A DNA stretch of 64,000 nucleotides from Certhia americana (lineage: Eukaryota; Chordata; Aves; Passeriformes; Certhiidae), in NCBI GenBank assembly GCA_018697195.1, contig CM031870.1:247221-311220 (forward strand). Reading direction: 5' to 3'. Positions 56,833 through 64,000 of the stretch are shown one piece after another. Within the stretch, counting starts at the first letter, position 1; every line of letters starts with the position of its first letter. The notes beneath the pieces are model-generated. The model did no database searches. It was given only the letters and a program-made list of their open reading frames with translations, and was not told the DNA's origin. The translations under genes and the position numbers were made by a program.

Positions 56833-57296
56833 AAGAAAAACAACACAGACACCACAGATTCCCCTGTGAATTTGGCACTTTCCACGGAACCTGGACTGGA
56901 ACTCCCCAGCAGGAGCAGACAGGGCCAGCTCCCCCCACTGCCCACCCACCCTCGATGGATTCTGTGTTAGCTCTGGAAGAACGAGATAATAATTCCTCAG
57001 CTGCTGTTTCCCAAGAGGAAAAGCTGTCCTGGGCTTTCCCAGCAGAGCTCAGAGGGGGCATTTCCTCCTCTTCCCCCACGTGTAGGTGATGTGGTGCCAA
57101 CACTTTCCTTCCTCCTGGCTTAGAGGGAACACTGCTTTTAGAAACCCTGGGACAAGGTAAGACAAGAACCAATACCACTGTACAGAATTCACTGCACAAC
57201 GAGCTAATAAAGGGACCCGGCACTGACTCGCCACGGCAAGGAAATGGGATTGGAAACATTTGGGAGCGGGCGGGGGTGGCACCGCCGCAGCCCCCC

Positions 57297-57506
57297 TCAG
57301 TACGCTGGCACTTGGTAACCTTTGGGGTTGGGCTCTAAGGTCTCGGTGAACGGGGGGCTCTGGTAGGTCTCCGTGCTCTCCACGCCGCTGCCGCCGGGGT
57401 AGCCGGGGTAGGAGGCGCTGGGGTCGGTGCCGAACTGCTCGGTGGCGAACAGGGACATGTCCGTGCCCAGGCGGTACCGCTGCAGCGCCCGCAGCGCCAG
57501 CACCAC
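57297..57506 (-). CDS. SYNGR3: SYNGR3 last coding exon
   Basis: This exon has 210 bases including TGA (57299-57297), with acceptor CTGCCCGCAG. It encodes 69 residues from VVLALRALQRYRLG to KGYQVPAY. Confidence 0.95.
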   Translation of the reverse strand: MVLALRALQRYRLGTDMSLFATEQFGTDPSASYPGYPGGSGVESTETYQSPPFTETLEPNPKGYQVPAY

Positions 57507-59643
57507 CTGCGGGCAGAGGGGGACAGAGTCACACAGGGCAGGGCTGGCACCCCACAGCACCCCGCGACCCGCGGGGGGACCCCCGTAACACCCACCCTCA
57601 GTCCTCAAGGACTCCCCAGTCCCCTCAAGAACCCGCATCCCTCCAGGATTCTGCGTCTCACCAGCAGCACACATCAGGACCCTCCAAAATCCCGGGACCC
57701 CCCAAACCTCCAGGGTCCCCCAACCCCCAGGACCCCCTAAACGTCCAGGATCCCATATGCCACCAGGGTCCCCCAAACCCCCAGGACCCCATGTCCTTCC
57801 AGGGTCCCCCAAACCCCCAGGACTCCCAAACCCCCAGGACCCCATGTCCTTCCAGGGTCCTGTGTCTCACTAGCATCACACATCCCCCCAGGACATCCCA
57901 AACCTCCAGAGTCCCCCAAACCCCCAGGACCTCCAAACCTCCAGGGTTCCCCAAACCTTCAGGACCTCGCATCCCCCACAGGACCCCATGTCCTCCCTGA
58001 ATCCCCCAAACCCCCAGAACTCCATGTCCTTACAGGGTCCCCCAAACTCCCAGGACCTTGCATCCCTCCAGGACCTCATGTCCCCCCAGGGTCCCCCAAA
58101 TCCCCAGGACCTCATGTCCCCCCAGGACTCTACACCCCTCCAGACCCCACATCCCCCCAGCACCCCACATCCCCCATCTCTCTGCAAAGCACCGAGCTCA
58201 CGGCACCACCCCGGCAAATTACCACGCCGCTCCACTGTGGCCAAACCAGCTCCAAAGCCCACCCAAACACCCCAGAAGCTGTTCCTGTGGGACAGGGTGA
58301 CCCCCAGAAGCCATTCCTGTGGGACAGGGTGACCCCCAGAGCTCTGCCGAGGGTGGGGGGCTCTGGCTGGGCGGATCTGGCCCAAATAAACGCATCTGCT
58401 GTGGGGAGGGAAAGCTGCCGAATGCCAGCCCAGGAAAATAGGTCAGTTCTGCCGAGACTCCTTCACCCTCTTCCAGGTTGCTGGAATTGAGGTTGCAAAC
58501 GGTGGGAAATGTGGGCGGCAAAGCCGCGAGGGCCCCGCGCTCGCTCTCATTCCTGGAGGCTTCATTAACAATTCAATTAGTTTGTAAATGATGCGCTGAG
58601 TGGGATAAAAAAATGCCTGTAGAAGCCAGGAATGACTTCCCAACCATGCCAGCCATCCTTTGGGATGTGACAGCGGTGTCCCCACTGGGCAGGAGCAGAT
58701 GCTGATGGGATGGGGAGCATCCCACCCACTGCCCTTCCCTGTGGCTGGGGAAGAGCTGGGATTAAAAGAGATTTATTGGGATAATCATAAAGCAGGGAGC
58801 AGTTAAACTGGGAGAGAACTGGAGCAAGGCTTGCTGCTGGAGAGCCTCGGACTGGCTTTTGCCCCAATTCTTTTAAGGCAACATGGAATTAGAGCACAGT
58901 CCGGGGCTCTGTGCCCAGGAAAAGCTGGAGGAGGGATGGAGGTAACACGGAGCCATCCCTGCCTCCTCACACACAGCCTCTGGAGCAGGAGCCTCCCCCA
59001 GTTCAGGTGGGATCCAGGTGGGCCCCAGGGTTTCCCACAGCCCAGGTGGAGCTGAAAATGGGAGCAAAAGGGGTTTGTAGAAGCTCTTCTCCAGGTGGAC
59101 AGCAGAGGGGCCAGTCAGGCTTGTCCGAGGATGGAGCTGCTGAGGCTGAGAGCTCCCCAAAATCCCCCAGGCATCCCTGCTCAGTGCAGAGATCTGCTCC
59201 TGGGGACTCTGCCTCCTGCGAGCTGCCCTGGGGCTCCAACCAGGTCCTGAAATCAGGGCAGCTCGAGGCTGCTTTTCATGGAAACAAAACTTCCCAGCCT
59301 CGGGAGAAAGGGAAGTCTGGAGTTCCCCAGCGAGAGGCACCAATCCCACCAGCAGAGAGCACGCAGATTTCCCTGGGACAGCCCTAAACCAGCACAGCCA
59401 GGATTCACTTCTCCAAACCCCAGACTCCCCCTGCAGCTCAGCTCTGACCCCGGGCAGGTTTCCTTCCTGCTCTGCCCCCTCAGCTCCGGAGCTGCCCTCA
59501 CCCAGATGATGATGGAGAAGAAGGAGAAGGTGATGGCAGCCCGCGCGGCGTCGGCACCCTGCGAGAAGCCCCTGGTCAGCGTCGTCCTCTGCCACTGGTT
59601 TGCCAGGAAACAGAAAGCTACAAACCACAGGAAGGCCAGGAAA
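57297..59643 (-). CDS. SYNGR3: SYNGR3, synaptogyrin 3, C-terminal part
   Basis: Two exons are seen, 59643-59502 and 57506-57297, joining in frame to the last ~116 residues. The first encodes FLAFLWFVAFCFLANQW (third membrane span), the lumenal loop QRTTLTRGFSQGADAARA, and the start of the fourth span (AAITFSFFSIIIW). The last completes it (VVLALRAL) and gives the cytosolic tail RYRLGTDMSLFATEQFGTD, a Gly/Ser/Tyr-rich part, and the end ETYQSPPFTETLEPNPKGYQ plus VPAY. The human SYNGR3 tail is nearly identical, while SYNGR1 and SYNGR2 diverge. SYNGR3 is a four-span synaptic-vesicle protein reported to interact with the dopamine transporter and tau. The first two exons were not found in 59644-64000 and lie beyond the right edge. 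The gene is tail-to-tail with ZNF598, as in human. Confidence 0.94.
57690..58150. repeat. Degenerate ~30-35-bp minisatellite in SYNGR3 last intron
   Basis: Many units of CCCCAGGACCCCATGTCCTT plus 'ccagggtcccccaaa' are seen. It gives long open frames on both strands (GGLGDPGRTWGPGG-like). Confidence 0.93.
58151..59501. other. SYNGR3 last intron, remainder
   Basis: The stretch has a short repeat of CTGTGGGACAGGGTGACCCC (58280-58340) and otherwise no exon or RNA gene that I recognise. Confidence 0.75.
59502..59643 (-). CDS. SYNGR3: SYNGR3 penultimate coding exon
   Basis: This exon has 142 bases, with acceptor CCCCTGCAG and donor TGG followed by GTGAGG. It begins with the last base of a split codon and ends in phase 0. 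It encodes the third span, the loop and most of the fourth span. Confidence 0.94.
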
Positions 59644-59837
59644 CCTGCAGGGGAACAGAGCTGGTCAGGGCTGCCCCTGCACAAAACCCCGAGGTTTCCA
59701 ACTGGAATTGGAATTTCGGGAGTTGGGACCCAAAGCCACCCGTCTTTCAAAACCAAAGACAGAGATGGAAGGAAAATTGTGGGGTCGTCTCAGTGTGTTG
59801 CCTGCTTGAATTTTAGTTCAGCTACACCTCAGCCTGA

Positions 59838-60157
59838 TCTCAGTGAGCCCCAGGGACAGCACATCCTCCCTGGACGTGCTGGAGAGGGACTTTTCACATA
59901 ACAGGACAAGGGGAAATGGCCTTGAGCTGATGGAGGGTGGATTTATGTTGGATGTGGAGAAGAAATTCTTCCCTGTGAATGTGGGGAGGCTCAGAGAAGC
60001 TTTGGCTGCCCCTGGATCCCTGGGAGTGTCCAAGGCCAGGCTTGGAGCAGCCTGGGAGAGCAGAAGGTGTCCCTGTCAGGGGACAGGGGGGTTGGAATGA
60101 GATGGATTTTAATGCCCCTTCCAACCCAAACCATTCTGTAATTCCGTGATTCCGTGA
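59838..60157 (+). mobile_element. CR1 LINE 3' fragment
   Basis: Segments TGGACGTGCTGGAGAGGGAC, 'ggagaagaaattcttccctg', 'gctttggctgcccctggatc' and 'caacccaaaccattctgtaa' are in forward CR1 order. This is the longest copy in the window (about 320 bp). Confidence 0.92.
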
Positions 60158-60605
60158 CACGTGAGAGCTCTGCTCATCCCTGCAGAGAATCCCCCCGGGC
60201 CTGTGGAACTGAGCAGAAGCACTCTGGTGATTATTTGATTATTCCTGCCTGGAAGCAAAGCTGGCTGAGCAAGATAGGGCTGCAGCTGCCCTAATTCCAT
60301 CCCCAGCCACCAGCACTGCCCAGTGCCAAGGAGCTCAGGGAACAGCCAAGGAAAAGCCAGGAGCATACAGGGCCAGCAGCAGGAGTGTTTTCCAGCACTG
60401 GGAAGAGGAGCTGCACAATCTGGATCCTCCCATGGGGCTGTTTTCAGGGTTTCCATCATTCCTGATGTCTCAGATTCTGGGTGTCAGTGCACATGTGGAT
60501 GTTGGGAATGCTGAGCTGCCCAGCAGCTTCCAAGGATGAGCAGCACATCAGCATGAGCAGCCAGGCTGCCAATTCCTGTCTGACTGCAGGGAGAGGAGAA
60601 GAACC

Positions 60606-60658
60606 TTCCTTTATTCCCATTTATTCCCATTCATTCCCCTTTATTCCCATTTATCTTG
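60606..60658. repeat. 11-bp repeat (TTTATTCCCAT)
   Basis: About five units of TTTATTCCCAT occur with variants. Confidence 0.9.
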
Positions 60659-61694
60659 CCAGTTATCCCTAAATATGATATAAAATGCCTGGCAGCATCC
60701 ACACCGAGTGCTGGGGGTTCAGGACCCAAAGCTTTGGGTTCAGAATTTGCTCCTAATTGCAGTTTAAGACACATTCCTTGTCTCCTCCTGCACGGCTGGG
60801 CCTGGGAATTCCCAACCCTCAGGCCAGGAAGGATCAGTCAGGTTTCATTTTCCAAATCACTGACACTTCACCAAACCCACCCAAATCTCTGCATCAGCAT
60901 TTTCACTTCCCTTTAGGACAGCGACCAGCATTAAATGACACCTCTGGGGTTTGTTCCTTAAAGGTCACCCTTCAGCTCAGGGGTATTTTCTGTTCTCCTG
61001 CTGCTCCCTGGCATGGGAAGCAGCTCCAAGCCCTACATTTGGACCTCAGCCATTGTTGAGAATCACACTGGGGGGAATTTGGAAGTTAAAAGCTCAGAGG
61101 TGAAACAGGAGCAGCTCCCAAATGTTGATTCAGACTGTGGGAGCAGCAGGAGGGTTCAGGGATTAAAGAAATTAAAAATTAAGCTTTGCTCATTGAAAAA
61201 AAATAACCTCTGTTCCTTAAAATAATAAGAACTTTTATTTTATACTAGAAGCATCCTTAAACCATACCCTAATAAACTAATATAACCCATGAGCTGCTGT
61301 GGCAGGCTGTTTCATAGAAGAAACTTCACAAATAGCAACATTTCCCCCCAGGCGGGCCAATTGTGGAGTGTAAAAGCAAGTAAACTAGTATCTTGTAAAA
61401 AATCTCTGTAATACCCAAAAAACCCCTCCTTTCTCCTTAATAAATTAAAAACTGATTATTTTAAAAGTGATAACTGACTAAGAATCCCAAATTTTATCAT
61501 TCTACATTAAAATAAAAAAATGAATAGTTAGTGAGGGAGGAGAAGTATTTTAAAAGTTTCATTCTAATCTATTTTCTCTTTTAGTATTAATTAATAAAGT
61601 TCTATTCCTTTTAAGTTTAAACCTGCTTTGCTCTTCATTGAGAAATTTGAAATTAGCAAACTAAAACTAAGACAAGGGACAAGAGACATGAGGC

Positions 61695-62045
61695 TGGTTG
61701 TGCTCAGGGACAAGGTTGGGGACAAAGGGATGGCACAAGGGGCATGGGACTGGCACTGATGCTCAGGGACAAGGCTGGGGACACAGAACTGGCACTGGTT
61801 ATGCTCAAGGACAAGGTTGGGGACAAGGTTGGGGACACAGGATTGGCACAAGGGGCAAGGGGCTGGCAGTGATGCTCAGGGACAAGGTTGAGGACAAGGG
61901 TGGGGACAAAGGGATGGCACAAGGGGCTGGTATTGATGTTCAGGGACAAGGTTGGGGACACAAGATTGGCACAAGGGGCGTGGGGCTGGCATCCTCAGGG
62001 ACGAAGTTGGGGACACAGGGCTGGCACAAGGGGCAGGGGGCTGGC
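61695..62045. repeat. Minisatellite, ~55-60 bp compound unit
   Basis: Six or more units combine GCTCAGGGACAAGGTTGGGG, 'acacaggactggcacaaggg' and 'gcatggggctggcactgatg' in changing order. Confidence 0.93.
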
Positions 62046-62789
62046 ACTGGTTTGTGGAAGGGGAAGTTGTCCCAGTGCAGCTCACCCTCCCTGGCAGGAC
62101 ACTGCCACCAATCCCCCGCTGTCACTCTGTCCCCAGTGCCGCCCCAGCCCTGGTGGCACCCCCGGGATGTCAGGAGTTAAAATGACATCACGCACAGCCC
62201 GGAGCCAGCACGGCTGCGCTGGGTACTGCAGCTGCCAAATCCCTCTGCAGCACCATGGCAGGCACTGACCTTCCTCATCCTCATCCTCAAACCATCAGCA
62301 CCTCTGCTGGGATCGCTTCTGCTGCCGCCCAGCAGCACCTCCAGGAGGTTTTGTGATGCAGAGAGAAGCCAGCTCTGGGCAGCAGGAGGATTCCCAAGGT
62401 GGAGGAGATGGGGTCAGGCACGGCCAGCACCTCCAGCAAACCCCAGCCAGGTGCGGTTCGATTTTTGACAGGAATTTTCAAAGCCCTCCGGGAGGGCTGA
62501 GCTGGCAGTGACGGGGTGAGGTTGGCGTGTGTGCCAGCCCCAGCTCCAGCTGGATCCACGGCCTCCAGCATTCAGGAGAAAGCCAGGAAGCACCGCGGGA
62601 GCCAGGAGATAATGATCATTTAAGGATCTGCAAACAACAGAGTGCAAACACCAGGGAAGATGTGTTACCAGCCTAATCACAGCCTGGTCTCTGGCCATGG
62701 GAACAGCTGGAAGAGCAGCTGGAAGGGAAGGTTGTCAATGCTGCTTTCAGCCCTGCCTGAACCCTCACCTGTGCCCCGGAGTTACCTCC

Positions 62790-62992
62790 CAGTTGCTTCC
62801 AAGATGTATTTTAGGAAGAAGTTCCTCCCCGGGAGGGTGGAACAGGCCCTGGCACAGGGTGCACACACAGAGAAGCTGTGGCTGCTCCATCCCTGGAAGG
62901 GTTTAGCTGAGTTTGGAACATGCTGATCGAGTGGAAGGTGGAACTGAGTGGGTTTTAATGTCCCTCTCAACCAAACCATTCCAGGATCCGAT
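62790..62992 (+). mobile_element. CR1 LINE 3' fragment
   Basis: AAGAAGTTCCTCCCCGGGAG, 'gagaagctgtggctgctcca' and 'accaaaccattccaggatcc' are in forward CR1 order. Confidence 0.88.
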
Positions 62993-63954
62993 GATTGTCT
63001 CCTTTCTCCTCTCAGTGGATCCATCACAGGGACAAAGGAGAAAGGAGGCAGAGTTTGAGAGCAGTGCCAGCTCCCACGTGCCAGGCAGGGAGCAGAGGCT
63101 GTCAGGATGTGAGGCAGGATCCCAGCCTGGCCCCGTGACACACAGCAGCAGCCACAAGATGGATGTGACATCCCCCTCCCATCTGAATCCAAGGATTACA
63201 GGCACCGAGCCCCACGGAAGGGGCTGTAAATTTTATCTAACAAGGGCTGGATGCTCCAGCACCATGGAAATGAGCTTTGCAGCGAGGAGAGAACAGGCAA
63301 GGCAGGGAGGTGATGATGGATGCCTTCATTTGGGACAGAGAGCCATCAGCAATGCTTGTGCTGGATAAATCACCTCAGAGTTTGCTAACAGAGCCTGGGA
63401 ATGCAGAGCAGGAGCTGCAAACGGAGCCAGGCAGCTCCCAGAGCAGGGCAGAGGATGTTCCCTCCCAGCCCAGAGCATCCTGCCTGCTCCTGTCTGCAGG
63501 GATGAGCCTCAGCTCCAGGGCTCAGCAGATCCCAGGGCAGCTCCAGATGCACAGAAGCTGCTCCTGCTCGCCTCCAAACTCTGCGTGAAACCAGACCCGA
63601 GGCAGCTGCTGAAACCACCTTGGCTTTTCGTGAGCCAGAAGAGGAGATGTGAGCAGGTAAAACCCCCCTCTGTGTGTGCTCTGAGATGTGATCACCGAGC
63701 CTCACCCCTGCGGGTGGCCTCAGCAAACAGCTCCAGCTGCAGAGAGAGGACACACGCTGCTGTCCCCAGACACCACATCTGGCTGATGTGAGCCATTCCT
63801 GAGCACTCACTGAGCCCACAGCTGGATGGGACAACTCCCCTGCCACCCGTGCCACAAGGCACACGAGAGGTGTCAGGACATGGGAGGAGCAGGGACAGAC
63901 TCGAGAGTGGAGGGACAGGGGACAGCAACGACCCCATGGAGCCAGACACAGACA

Positions 63955-64000
63955 GGGAAGGGAAGGGAAGGGAAGGGAAGGGAAGGGAAGGGAAGGGAAG
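63955..64000. repeat. (GGGAA)n microsatellite at window edge
   Basis: Nine perfect GGGAA units run to the last base, so the array probably continues beyond the window. Confidence 0.98.

Larger units (their letters stand above)
53290..57296 (-). other. SYNGR3 3' UTR (presumed, ~4 kb)
   Basis: The only canonical minus-strand AATAAA I find downstream of the SYNGR3 stop is at 53311-53316. The minus strand just before it is AT-rich with TGTATATATT, as in many neuronal 3' ends. It contains two Pumilio-type sites, an AT-rich palindrome at 55569-55592 and a 15-bp repeat at 54940-55012. No other gene is recognised in this interval. Confidence 0.55.
59644..64000. other. SYNGR3 upstream intron; no gene
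   Basis: There is no exon similar to the N-terminal half of synaptogyrin. The stretch contains CR1 copies, the repeats listed separately, and an AT-rich block at about 61180-61620 without recognisable content. Confidence 0.7.

Noticed and set aside
57297..57845. SYNGR3 last exon extended upstream to 57845
   Set aside because: The extension translates the intronic minisatellite (GDPGRTWGPGG). The acceptor at 57507 and the match to human SYNGR3 fix the exon start.
61180..61620. AT-rich block as a possible RNA gene or retroviral remnant
   Set aside because: No cloverleaf, terminal repeat, or gag/pol-like frame could be found. It is only compositionally distinct.

Overview
The window is vertebrate nuclear DNA, and almost certainly avian. 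Four genes are recognisable from conserved protein sequence, and all are split by GT-AG (once GC-AG) introns. The spacers are littered with 3' ends of CR1-type LINEs in the form typical of songbirds. There are no operons, ribosome binding sites or CRISPR arrays. Gene order and relative orientation match human 16p13.3 (SYNGR3, ZNF598, NPW, NHERF2), read in the opposite direction. Species and chromosome (probably the chicken chromosome 14 homologue) are inference.

Layout. 1-20319, minus strand: 5' part of NHERF2 (SLC9A3R2). Exon 1 (20110-20319) and exon 2 (15202-15459) encode PDZ1 and the following linker. I could not find PDZ2 or the ezrin-binding tail, so they probably lie left of position 1. 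20320-28500: CpG-rich NHERF2 promoter, a large minisatellite, CR1 debris, an unassigned exon-like block (21431-21629) and a ~0.2 kb direct repeat of part of that block. 28880-30509, minus: neuropeptide W (NPW), with a TATA box, a complete signal peptide and both mature peptides in exon 1, and a tentative short exon 2. 30600-40250: intergenic DNA with several CR1 copies. 40537-51607, plus: complete 12-exon ZNF598, an 868-residue RING/zinc-finger E3 ligase for collided ribosomes. 53290-59643, minus: last two coding exons and long 3' UTR of SYNGR3 (synaptogyrin 3), tail-to-tail with ZNF598. 59644-64000: SYNGR3 intron with tandem repeats. Two 10-N assembly gaps (6827-6836, 17616-17625) both fall inside tandem repeats.

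The genes do not form one pathway. NHERF2 scaffolds membrane transporters and receptors, NPW is a secreted ligand of NPBWR receptors, ZNF598 acts in ribosome quality control, and SYNGR3 is a synaptic-vesicle membrane protein. Their adjacency is conserved synteny. The least explained items are the exon-like block with its truncated second copy, the repeat arrays next to NHERF2 exon 1 and ZNF598 exon 5, the GC-AG intron of ZNF598, and a set of CTCTATGG motifs at the ZNF598 promoter.
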